Source: Candidatus Electrothrix rattekaaiensis (GTDB lineage: Bacteria; Desulfobacterota; Desulfobulbia; Desulfobulbales; Desulfobulbaceae). Taken from it: DNA of 64,000 nucleotides. Position 1 is the stretch's first letter. Every line of letters begins with the position of its first letter. The notes under the pieces were generated by a model, which saw nothing but the letters and a program-made list of their open reading frames with translations, was not told the origin of the DNA and did not search any database. The stretch spans positions 1,706,640 through 1,770,639 of the forward strand of contig JAVQMD010000001.1 in NCBI GenBank assembly GCA_032595675.1. The letters are read 5' to 3'. This document shows positions 24,231 through 31,959 of this stretch, one piece after another. A program made the position numbers and the translations under genes.

Positions 24231-26384
24231 ATGATACACAACGCCACCTTTGGTATAGCTGTCCTGCTGGGCACCGGACTCGCCATTGCCAAGTTTGCCC
24301 AAATGCTGCGCCTCCCTTCAGTAACCGGTTTTATTCTGGCTGGCCTGCTTTTGGGGGAATCCGGCCTCGGCATTATCACGGTTGAGCTGCTGGGCCACCG
24401 GCTGGATCATTTCACCAGTATTGCCCTAATGCTGATCGCCTTTGGTATCGGCGAACATGTGGAGCTGCGCCGTCTTGACGGTATGGGCCGCGATGTTGCC
24501 TATATTACCCTCTTTCAGGCCCTGATCGGCTTTACCTTGGTCACGCTCGTCATCCTACAGGTAACTTGGCTGTTCTCGGATGCGGAAACAATAACCCGGC
24601 ATCAGCTCATTCTCTCTCTCCTTTTAGGAGCTATTTCCGTGGCCACGGCCCCTGCCACCACGCTGCATGTGGCTCGTGAACTCGGTGCCCGAGGCCCGAC
24701 AACCTCCACCCTGATGGCCGTGGTTGCAGCGACCGATGCCATCGCCATCATGATCTTCGGTATAGCGGTTTCCACAGCGCATAACCTAGCAAGCACGGAC
24801 GGTCACTCGATTGCTTCCATTCTTTTTTGTTTTTACGAAATCGGAGGCTCCCTGATCATCGGCATCCTTACCGGGCTGCTTATCGACAAAGTCTTGGACA
24901 AGCTCCATAATAACGGAGAAATGCTCACTGCCGGGCTGGCCCTGCTCCTCCTGTGCGGCGAGCTGACCCGTCAGCTCCATCTTTCCTCCCTGCTGGCTGG
25001 CATGATGGCCGGTTTTGTGATGATCAATCGGGCGGAACGGGATGTTCGCCTCTTTCGCATCATCAACGGCTTTGAGCCGCCCGTCTATGTCCTGTTTTTC
25101 ACCTTGGCCGGAGTTCATCTGGATCTCTCCGCCCTCAAGCTCGCAGGCTGGGTGGGGCTGGCCTATTTTTTCGCCCGAATCATAGGCAAATACTTTGGCA
25201 GCTGGATCGGGGCATCTCTCTCCGGTGCCAATAAAAATGTTCGCAATTTTCTCGGCCTTGCCCTTATCCCCCAAGCCGGTGTGGCTATCGGCTTTGTCTT
25301 CATGATCAGCACAGACCCCAAGCTTGCGGACTGGGCAACCACCATCACACCGGTGGTGCTAGCCGGGGTTGTCCTTTCCGAACTCTGCGGCCCCCTGCTG
25401 GCCCGCATGACCATGGAAAAGGCCGGAGAGATCAATCAGGAGCTGGCGCGTAAACAGCCCGACTCAATCCTCACTCGGCTCTTCACCCCCAAGGACTCTC
25501 AGAGAAGCAGCCCTGCCCTAGAGCCTTGGCCTCTGGGCGAGATGCAACCTCCGGCATCACCCATCGGCGTGGTGGTGGTGGGGACTTGGCATTTTGCCAC
25601 GGCTAGAGCTTTGACGAGGGTGGCTACCATCCTGGCCCACCATTTTGATGCCCTTCCCTTGGCAGTACGTGTCCTTAAAAAAGAAGAAGAAAAAACGCTC
25701 AATCAAGAAGAACTCCTGGATCTTTTTTTCCCGGAAACCGATGAGGCCGCGATCCTGGGCTATCCCCTGCACACCGAGATCCTTTATGATCAACGGGCCT
25801 CGGCCCTGATTGCGGCAACCGAACAACATCAGGCCAAAGCCCTGGTTCTCGGCTATCCCATCAGCAGAGATCCGCTCAAATTCCAGAAAATACTTGATCC
25901 GGTGGCATCAACTGTCAGCTGTCCGGTGGTTGCGGTTCGCTTTGTCGGAACAATGACCTGGGAACGCATCCTGATCCCCTTTATCCAACCCGAAGAACTG
26001 GATCTCCTGCTTCCCATTATTGAGGCCATGATCACCTCCTGTCATCCCCAGCTGACCTTTCAGCACCTCCTCTTTGCCGACAGTACCCGTGACGAAATAC
26101 AGGCCCGCGAAAAAGAGCTGGCGAGCTGGGCCAATGCAACAGTTTATGATGCCGATTCAATACGCTGCCTTGCTGAGGCAGCAGAATCAAGACTGGGATC
26201 CATTCTCAGAGAAGCCCACCACCATGACCTGATCATTATGACCGCTTCCCGACTCAAGGGGACAAAACGGAGGATCTTTGGTTCCTTAGCCAATGTGGTG
26301 GTGGGGAACTGCAAAAACCCGGTCTTTGTTGTTTATCCCGGCAAAGCAAAAGCATCCTCGGAAACTGAGGGAGGTGAAGGATGA
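24231..26384 (+). CDS. CPA2-type cation:proton antiporter with C-terminal UspA domains
   Basis: A 717-residue protein. About 12 membrane helices occupy the first 400 residues (LPSVTGFILAGLLLGESGLG; VVAATDAIAIMIFGIAV; IPQAGVAIGFVFMI). A soluble half follows that resembles two universal-stress-protein domains (ALVLGYPISRDPLKF; LIIMTASRLKGTKRRIFGSLANVVV). The Asp in ATDA is a candidate for the ion-binding residue. It should exchange Na+ or K+ for H+ across the inner membrane, with nucleotide control through the UspA part (inference). The flavoprotein gene starts 4 bp before its stop. Confidence 0.9.
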   Translation: MIHNATFGIAVLLGTGLAIAKFAQMLRLPSVTGFILAGLLLGESGLGIITVELLGHRLDHFTSIALMLIAFGIGEHVELRRLDGMGRDVAYITLFQALIGFTLVTLVILQVTWLFSDAETITRHQLILSLLLGAISVATAPATTLHVARELGARGPTTSTLMAVVAATDAIAIMIFGIAVSTAHNLASTDGHSIASILFCFYEIGGSLIIGILTGLLIDKVLDKLHNNGEMLTAGLALLLLCGELTRQLHLSSLLAGMMAGFVMINRAERDVRLFRIINGFEPPVYVLFFTLAGVHLDLSALKLAGWVGLAYFFARIIGKYFGSWIGASLSGANKNVRNFLGLALIPQAGVAIGFVFMISTDPKLADWATTITPVVLAGVVLSELCGPLLARMTMEKAGEINQELARKQPDSILTRLFTPKDSQRSSPALEPWPLGEMQPPASPIGVVVVGTWHFATARALTRVATILAHHFDALPLAVRVLKKEEEKTLNQEELLDLFFPETDEAAILGYPLHTEILYDQRASALIAATEQHQAKALVLGYPISRDPLKFQKILDPVASTVSCPVVAVRFVGTMTWERILIPFIQPEELDLLLPIIEAMITSCHPQLTFQHLLFADSTRDEIQAREKELASWANATVYDADSIRCLAEAAESRLGSILREAHHHDLIIMTASRLKGTKRRIFGSLANVVVGNCKNPVFVVYPGKAKASSETEGGEG

Positions 26385-27670
26385 ACAGGGTACTTATCAT
26401 CGGAGGAGGAGCCGCAGGCATGATGGCGGCAGGACAGGCCGCTGCAAGCGGGGCCGAGGTGGTCTTACTAGAAAAGATGCGGCAACCGGGACGCAAAATC
26501 GCTATCTCGGGCAAGGGACGCTGTAACCTGACCAACAGTGCAGACCTCCCAGAATTCATCACGCATTTCGGCAGAAACGGGCGTTTCCTCCGCCAGGCCT
26601 TTCAGCAGTTCTTTACGCAGGATCTTATTCGATTCTTTCAGGAACAAGGATTGGAGCTGATCACCGAGCGGGGAGGACGCATCTTTCCAGAAAAAGGCAG
26701 AGCACCGGATGTGGTCAAGATCTTGCGGCAATGGCTGGAGGACGTATCGGTTTCTCTCCGTCCTGATTCAGCCGTGGAAAAGCTGCTGCTGAAAGATGGG
26801 CAAATTGAGGGCGTTCTTTGTAACGGCAATCCTGTGTACGGCAAGGCTGTTATTCTGGCGACAGGAGGGGCATCTTATCCGGCAACCGGCTCAACCGGGG
26901 ACGGCTACAGGTTGGCTGAATCCGTGGGCCACAGCATCGTGCCGATCCGGCCCGGCCTTGTGCCTGTTGTAACCCAAGGTGATCTTGCCCGAAGGCTCAC
27001 CGGTCTTCACCTGCGCAATGTCGGGGTTCGACTCACCATCTCCGATCCTGCCAGCAACAAAAAAGGGCAAAAAAGGGCGAAGAAACTCAACGCCTTTGGT
27101 GAACTCCTGTTCATGAAGTACGGGCTTTCCGGCCCGGTCATCCTTACCCTAAGCAACGAAATCGTTGATGCCCTGCGGGCGGATAAACAGGTTAACCTGA
27201 TGCTGGATCTCAAGCCTGCCCTTGATGACCAAAAACTGGATGCCCGCCTTCAACGTGATTTCCTGCAACGCCATAAAGAACCCATGCAATCGGTGCTGCG
27301 GGGACTGATGCCCGAGAAAATGGTACCGATTTGTCTTGCTGAAACCGACCTTATTGCTGACCGCCCTGCCGGAGAGGTGCGAGCAGAGGAACGCAAACGC
27401 TTGCGCTTCTGGCTGAAAAATATCCCCTTTACCGTGACCGGCTATCGCGGCTTTAAAGAGGCCATTATCACCTACGGCGGTGTATCGCTGAAAGAGGTTG
27501 ATCCCCGCACAATGGCTTCCAAATGCTGTCCCGGTCTGTATCTGGCTGGAGAACTACTTGATCTTCAGGCGGATACCGGAGGATATAATCTCCAGGCCGC
27601 CTTTTCCACGGGCTGGTTGGCAGGGCGTTCTGCGGCGGAATATTGCGATAAGGGCCTCATCAACCGGTAA
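26381..27670 (+). CDS. NAD(P)/FAD-dependent oxidoreductase, HI0933/BaiN/YhiN family
   Basis: A 429-residue flavoprotein. The Rossmann motif GGGAAGMMAAGQAAASGAEVVLLEK is at the N-terminus, followed by GRKIAISGKGRCNLTNS, VILATGGASYPATGSTGDGY and the C-terminal YGGVSLKEVDPRTMASK and GELLDLQADTGGYNLQAAFSTG blocks. These are the full set of family signatures. The reaction is not known for most members. The final 62 codons are duplicated at 28744-28929. It overlaps the antiporter gene by 4 bp. Confidence 0.93.
   Translation: MNRVLIIGGGAAGMMAAGQAAASGAEVVLLEKMRQPGRKIAISGKGRCNLTNSADLPEFITHFGRNGRFLRQAFQQFFTQDLIRFFQEQGLELITERGGRIFPEKGRAPDVVKILRQWLEDVSVSLRPDSAVEKLLLKDGQIEGVLCNGNPVYGKAVILATGGASYPATGSTGDGYRLAESVGHSIVPIRPGLVPVVTQGDLARRLTGLHLRNVGVRLTISDPASNKKGQKRAKKLNAFGELLFMKYGLSGPVILTLSNEIVDALRADKQVNLMLDLKPALDDQKLDARLQRDFLQRHKEPMQSVLRGLMPEKMVPICLAETDLIADRPAGEVRAEERKRLRFWLKNIPFTVTGYRGFKEAIITYGGVSLKEVDPRTMASKCCPGLYLAGELLDLQADTGGYNLQAAFSTGWLAGRSAAEYCDKGLINR
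27455..27640 (+). repeat. 3' part of the flavoprotein gene, parent copy of a direct repeat
   Basis: These 186 bp recur at 28744-28929, exactly 1289 bp downstream, without gaps and with five mismatches. The copies bracket the UPF0175/DUF3368 toxin-antitoxin pair. Confidence 0.95.
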
Positions 27671-27869
27671 CGAATCTGGTGCGGGATCAGTATTACTGGC
27701 GGCTTGTGGATGTGCTGGATGTGCGGGTGGATGGAGAGTAAGTTACATAAATTTCTTGCCAAACTTGCCGATTGCTGAAATACTGTCTGTCAGTAGAGGG
27801 ATAAATTCTATAGACAAGATGGAAGATCAAAGATGGGGATATAGCCCCTTACGAAAGGAGCGTACAGAT

Positions 27870-28124
27870 ATGTCAGTACATGTAACAATAGACCTCCCGG
27901 AAGCATCGTTTTCCATTCTCCGCACCACGCCGACAGCCTTTGTCCAGGAATTACGACTGGCAGCCGCCGTCAAATGGTACGAGATTGGGAAGATTTCGCA
28001 AGCCAAAGCAGCGGAACTGGCCGGACTCAGCCGGGCGCAATTCCTCAAGGCGTTAGGCCAGTTCAACGTCTCACCCTATCAGATCACCCCGGAAGATTTA
28101 GCCGCAGAGGTGGGGAATGCCTGA
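27870..28124 (+). CDS. UPF0175-family antitoxin
   Basis: An 84-residue protein, MSVHVTIDLPEASFSILRTTPTAFVQELRLAAAVKWYEIGKISQAKAAELAGLSRAQF, which is the UPF0175 pattern: a short N-terminal strand followed by a winged-helix-like DNA-binding part. AAAGGAG precedes the ATG. The downstream DUF3368 gene overlaps it by 8 bp, the standard pair for this antitoxin. Confidence 0.9.
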   Translation: MSVHVTIDLPEASFSILRTTPTAFVQELRLAAAVKWYEIGKISQAKAAELAGLSRAQFLKALGQFNVSPYQITPEDLAAEVGNA

Positions 28125-28611
28125 ACGCTTGTGGGCAGTCAACGCATCACCTGTTATCTCTCTTGCCAATATTGAGCATGCCCATCTGCTGCCAGATTCA
28201 TGTGACCGAATGATTATTCCGCGTGCCGTTGAACAGGAGATTCTCGACGGCTCTGATGATGATCTCGCAAAACACTGGATTTCCACAACCGGTCGGCAAT
28301 GGGTACAGGATACCGAACCGGTTACACCTCTTGTTGCGGCATGGGATCTCGGGGCCGGTGAAAGTGCGGTCCTCTCCTGGAGTTACCATCACCCGGAATA
28401 TCAAGCTGTGGTTGATGATCTGGCTGCACGGAAATGTGCGAAAGCCTTCGGCATTGCCTTGTGCGGAACTATCGGCGTGATCGTAATTGCGAAAAAAGCA
28501 GGGATTATCTCTGACGTGAAGTCCCTCCTCAACCGCCTGATTGACGTGGACTTCAGGATAGATGATCGGCTGTATCAGGCTGCTTTACAGTTAGCAGGCG
28601 AGAGATCCTAA
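28117..28611 (+). CDS. DUF3368-family PIN-like toxin
   Basis: A 164-residue protein starting MPERLWAVNASPVISLANIEHAHLL. The VNASPVISL start matches DUF3368 proteins, in which the first PIN Asp is often Asn or Asp. WDLGAGESAVLSW and VVDDLAARKCAKAFGI carry the later acidic residues. The predicted role is a ribonuclease toxin neutralised by the upstream UPF0175 protein. The pair lies between the two copies of the flavoprotein 3' end. Confidence 0.88.
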   Translation: MPERLWAVNASPVISLANIEHAHLLPDSCDRMIIPRAVEQEILDGSDDDLAKHWISTTGRQWVQDTEPVTPLVAAWDLGAGESAVLSWSYHHPEYQAVVDDLAARKCAKAFGIALCGTIGVIVIAKKAGIISDVKSLLNRLIDVDFRIDDRLYQAALQLAGERS

Positions 28612-28716
28612 CCACCTGAGAGTATGGTACTCTAACCGGAATATTGTAGTAGATACAAATTTATAGAATAAATATGAAAAGTAGTATTTTATTGTTTGTT
28701 GCGGCGCATTCAAGAT

Positions 28717-28741
28717 GCCCAAACAGAGCTTGGGCATCAGT
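28717..28741. repeat. partial hairpin element
   Basis: The inverted repeat GATGCCCAA...TTGGGCATC resembles the first hairpin of the 101-bp elements at 36391 and 37029. It abuts the left end of the duplicated flavoprotein fragment by 2 bp. Confidence 0.6.
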
Positions 28742-28743
28742 AC

Positions 28744-28929
28744 AAAGAGGCCATTATCACCTGCGGCGGTGTATCGCTGAAAGAGGTTGATCCCCGCACA
28801 ATGGCTTCCAAATGCTGTCCCGGTCTGTATCTGGCTGGCGAACTGCTTGATCTTCAGGCGGATACCGGAGGATATAATCTCCAGGCCGCCTTTTCCACGG
28901 GCTGGTTGGCAGGGGGTTCTGCTGCGGAA
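28744..28929 (+). pseudogene. duplicated 3' fragment of the flavoprotein gene
   Basis: Encodes KEAIITCGGVSLKEVDPR... through LAGGSAAE, in phase with the parent C-terminus, then continues for a few codons to TAA at 28945-28947. It has no start of its own. Identity to 27455-27640 is 181 of 186 bp. This young duplicate marks one edge of the toxin-antitoxin cassette. Confidence 0.93.
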
Positions 28930-29034
28930 GACCATATTGCCCTGTAAACGCGAAAAGTACGGGCGAACATTTGGAGAGTATGAGAGAATGTGTCCGCTCG
29001 CCCACATTTGAAAAATGCCGAAGCTGCATCATGT

Positions 29035-29101
29035 ACGGGATGAATCCGTACAACTTGACATGAGGCGGCACAAATTGTACTCTTAACTTGTACTCTTAAC
29101 C
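29035..29101. promoter_or_regulatory. candidate operator region of the TacA/TacT-type module
   Basis: Two features lie just upstream of the antitoxin gene: the inverted repeat GTACGG/CCGTAC around a 7-nt centre (near 29035-29053), and a perfect 13-bp direct repeat TTGTACTCTTAAC (near 29074-29100). Ribbon-helix-helix antitoxins such as DUF1778 proteins bind short repeated sites, so autoregulation here is plausible. Confidence 0.4.
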
Positions 29102-29144
29102 TATGGATATACAACATCACTCGCACAGACCGGAGGCTCCTCTA

Positions 29145-29414
29145 ATGATTACTGCTCGCCTTGATATGAGATTACATAAAGACATTAAAGCAAAAGCGGA
29201 AAAAGCCTCGGCCCTGCTCGGAATGAAAAGCCTGACGGAATATATTGTTCAGTTAATAAATGATGATGCAACAAGAGTAATTGCGCAACATGAAAGTATG
29301 ACGGTTGAAAACGACATTTTTGATCGTTTTATGGATTCATGTGAACGAGCGGAGAAGCCTAATAAAAAGCTGGTTGAAGCTCTCGCCTTTACACGGGCGC
29401 AGGAAGGCAAGTGA
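29145..29414 (+). CDS. DUF1778/TacA-type antitoxin
   Basis: An 89-residue protein starting MITARLDMRLHKDIKAKAEKASALLGMKSLTEYIVQLI, a ribbon-helix-helix N-terminus of the DUF1778 family, with a helical C-terminal toxin-binding tail (ENDIFDRFMDSCERAEKPNKKLVEALAF). GGAGG lies upstream of this ATG. An ATG 42 bases upstream has no family match. The stop overlaps the GTG start of the acetyltransferase. Confidence 0.92.
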   Translation: MITARLDMRLHKDIKAKAEKASALLGMKSLTEYIVQLINDDATRVIAQHESMTVENDIFDRFMDSCERAEKPNKKLVEALAFTRAQEGK

Positions 29415-29950
29415 ACCTGCACACAACGTTTGTCGAACTGGATAAGGCTCGACATAATCGGGCTGTTTTTGCCTGCGGAGAAAAAGAGCTTGATCTTTTT
29501 TTGAAAACGCAAGCAGCAAAACATATGAAGGTAGGCATCAGCAAGACCTTAGTTCTTGCCGACACAAGGGAACCAATTGACGGAAAGCATCCGATCTGCG
29601 CCTTTTATACAATTGCTCCGGGGACCGTCAAAAGAGCGTTCCTACCTGTCGAGCTTGCGAAAAAGTTACCTGATTACCCGGTTCCTGTCTTTTTAATAGC
29701 CCGACTGGCTGTTGACAAAAAATACCAAGGAAAAGGGATAGGCCGGATAACTCTGATAAACGTATTGGAGTATCTATGGAAAGTCAACAGCCGGATGGCC
29801 GCATACGCTGTCATCGTTGACTGCTTAACTGATGACCTTCAGGCATTTTATCAGCAGTATGGCTTTGTAGTTCTGGGCGAATATAATAATAAGCTGAGAA
29901 TGTTTCTCCCAATGAAGGTCATAGAGAGGTTGTTCAAAACAAAGCGGTGA
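29411..29950 (+). CDS. GNAT-family acetyltransferase toxin (TacT type)
   Basis: A 179-residue GNAT protein with a GTG start overlapping the antitoxin stop (GTGA). The acetyl-CoA loop is ARLAVDKKYQGKGIGRITL, and the C-terminal YQQYGFVVL is also typical. TacT toxins acetylate the amino group of charged tRNAs and stop translation. Together with the DUF1778 gene it forms a complete module. It is convergent with the gene ending at 29951. Confidence 0.92.
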   Translation: MNLHTTFVELDKARHNRAVFACGEKELDLFLKTQAAKHMKVGISKTLVLADTREPIDGKHPICAFYTIAPGTVKRAFLPVELAKKLPDYPVPVFLIARLAVDKKYQGKGIGRITLINVLEYLWKVNSRMAAYAVIVDCLTDDLQAFYQQYGFVVLGEYNNKLRMFLPMKVIERLFKTKR

Positions 29951-30514
29951 TTACCGGTTCAGCGGCATTCCTAGAACATCGCATTGCGCTCCTGGCCAAG
30001 AATTGAATTCCTGAACAATGTTTTCATTATCACGAAACGACATAAGTGCCCCGACCACTGAATCCGGAACTCCGAGCAGATCAATATACTTGCAGTCTGA
30101 CGGACGGACGAGCAACACGCCAACCTCATAGGTGTCAGGCACAGCTGCGTATTCTTCATAGACAACATATTCCCAGTCATTGTTGACAAAGGCGAGATAG
30201 TTGAGATCCATCCCGTCGTTTTGCGGCCCGCCGCCGCGCAGATACCACCAATAGCTGAATTCGTCCCACGAATTCTCTTTCTTTGCCGGGAACTCCAGCT
30301 CAACAGCGGACGGTTTGCCGAAGCGACAAACAAGATAGTCCCTGCCGTCGGCCTTTCCCTGACTGACCGATAAATACTTGCCTGAATTCTTCAAGCGGAA
30401 GGCGAAAACCGTGGTTTCGCCCTTTTGTCGCAGGGGATCGACAGGCTTTGCCGTTGCAGCGGATGCAGCAAAAATAGCTATAATGCAGATGATTCCCCTG
30501 ACAGCTCGTTGCAT
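29951..30514 (-). CDS. exported protein of unknown function
   Basis: A 187-residue protein with signal peptide MQRAVRGIICIIAIFAASAATA and a mature part rich in aromatic residues (YWWYLRGGGPQND; NNDWEYVVYEEYAAVPDTYEVG). Two cysteines near the ends of the mature chain could pair. No family is recognised. It is the last gene of a set of three minus-strand genes for exported or anchored proteins and touches the start of the set only through a 1-bp overlap with 30514. Confidence 0.6.
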   Translation of the reverse strand: MQRAVRGIICIIAIFAASAATAKPVDPLRQKGETTVFAFRLKNSGKYLSVSQGKADGRDYLVCRFGKPSAVELEFPAKKENSWDEFSYWWYLRGGGPQNDGMDLNYLAFVNNDWEYVVYEEYAAVPDTYEVGVLLVRPSDCKYIDLLGVPDSVVGALMSFRDNENIVQEFNSWPGAQCDVLGMPLNR

Positions 30515-31143
30515 TACAATTCCTCCACCACAATGGAATGAACCTCGAACTTACTCTTGCTGGCAAACCGGATATTGTTCATCTTTACATCCGGGAATCG
30601 CCCGACAAAAACCTTGGCATTATTGACATACACTATACACACCGGCCCCTTTTTCTCCAAGGTAAGCGAGAAGGTCTTTTCCGGCGCAACCGTTTCTAAC
30701 TCTTTTAAATCCGACCACTTATCTTTTGTCCCAGCAAGGACAAATCCATCACTTATCCATATCTGATACGTTCCGAAATGTATGACTATAGAACCATCCT
30801 TCCTTTCCTTCATATATTTAGCACGGTCAGGACTATAACTAGCATTCCTTAGGTTGTTATACTGATTATGAAAATAATGTTTCATAAATATGGTCGCCTT
30901 GAAACTCCCTGACAAATCTATCTTCTTTGTGGTGACATCATAGGAACCAATGGCAAAATATTTCAATATCTTTTTCTTGTTCACCTCGACAACACTCATG
31001 TTATCGCCACCTATCCAACCGGCAGGCAATTCTCCTTCCCCATAGGAAGAAAAATCTTCATAGAAGATCTTATCACCCGGCGCAGCATACCCGACAGCAG
31101 CAAGCAAGACTGTGAACAGTAGAGAAAAAAGAATTCGCTTCAT
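30514..31143 (-). CDS. exported beta-sandwich-like protein
   Basis: A 209-residue protein with signal peptide MKRILFSLLFTVLLAAVGYAA. The mature start IFYEDFSSYGEGELPAGW resembles the first strand of DUF1080/LamG-like jelly-roll domains, often carbohydrate- or surface-binding. The ATG at 31143 is preferred over 31149 because AGAGAGGT then has normal spacing. It is coupled to the neighbours on either side. Function unknown. Confidence 0.6.
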   Translation of the reverse strand: MKRILFSLLFTVLLAAVGYAAPGDKIFYEDFSSYGEGELPAGWIGGDNMSVVEVNKKKILKYFAIGSYDVTTKKIDLSGSFKATIFMKHYFHNQYNNLRNASYSPDRAKYMKERKDGSIVIHFGTYQIWISDGFVLAGTKDKWSDLKELETVAPEKTFSLTLEKKGPVCIVYVNNAKVFVGRFPDVKMNNIRFASKSKFEVHSIVVEEL

Positions 31144-31155
31144 GAACATACCTCT

Positions 31156-31941
31156 CTATTTTTGTATTTTTATATCGTCAAGATAAAGACTGCCCTGAGA
31201 CCAAGCCCTCAAGATGAGCGTATATCGTCCCTCATCAATATCCAAGCCAAGCGGTATTTCTTCTGCCCGCCATTCTTGGTACATAGCGTTACCCGGATAG
31301 AACTTGATAACCGTTTCTTTAAACGTTGCGTCCTTTTTTTTCAAGACAATTTTCAAATTTATCGTGTGCTCCTTCTTGATCTTAAAAGACAAAACCGCAT
31401 TTTCTGTCAGAAGAAAGTCTTCCTTGGTTTCAATATGGACAGGATCATTATTATCTTTTTTATCCGTATCTTCATTACCCAGAGAAAGGCTGTGCTGACC
31501 TGAAAAATATTCCTTATCAGAGCGGTGCCATCTCATAAAATCATTGTAATAACCGGGATACCGCTTTGCTCTCCACTGCCTTAATCTTCCTTCAAAATCA
31601 TCCTGAAATATGTCTATCGGCTCTGCCTTATTCTCTGCCGGTTTTTCTTGAACCGTCACAGGATATTCCAGTTGTACCGAAGGTTCAGGCTGTATTACTG
31701 TTTGTTCAACCTCCGTTTTCGTAGCATCATTTCTCAGCATATCAGGAGGACTCTGCAAAGATGGGGCAGATGTAACAATAACAGTCGTTGTTGTTGAAAC
31801 TGGTCGAGATGGAAGCGGCTGGACAGCAATTTCATTTTTATTGCCGTCAACGACAATAAATACACCTGTGATTATTGCGGCCAAAACGGGACCAATAACA
31901 GTAGGATTCGTATACCATTTACCTGAAGAATTCTCTCCCAT
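31156..31941 (-). CDS. membrane-anchored protein with C-terminal beta-sandwich
   Basis: A 261-residue protein. One membrane helix lies near residues 14-31 (VIGPVLAAIITGVFIVVD), then a Thr/Pro/Glu-rich linker, then a beta domain from about residue 112 (FQDDFEGRLRQWRAKRYPGYYNDF ... YTLILRAWSQGSLYLDDIKI) that resembles carbohydrate-binding modules. It is the first gene of the three-gene set. The shared FxDDF-type domain start with the next protein suggests related surface functions (inference). Confidence 0.6.
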   Translation of the reverse strand: MGENSSGKWYTNPTVIGPVLAAIITGVFIVVDGNKNEIAVQPLPSRPVSTTTTVIVTSAPSLQSPPDMLRNDATKTEVEQTVIQPEPSVQLEYPVTVQEKPAENKAEPIDIFQDDFEGRLRQWRAKRYPGYYNDFMRWHRSDKEYFSGQHSLSLGNEDTDKKDNNDPVHIETKEDFLLTENAVLSFKIKKEHTINLKIVLKKKDATFKETVIKFYPGNAMYQEWRAEEIPLGLDIDEGRYTLILRAWSQGSLYLDDIKIQK

Positions 31942-31959
31942 AGTCCTTTTCCCTGAGAG

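Noticed and set aside
27668-27741. A gene-end-like translation NLVRDQYYWRLVDVLDVRVDGE after the flavoprotein gene.
   Set aside because: No start and no recognisable family; may be a foreign gene remnant at the cassette edge, but I cannot support it.
28640-28665. A short VVDTNL translation resembling the start of a PIN toxin.
   Set aside because: Only six residues before a stop; a chance match cannot be excluded.
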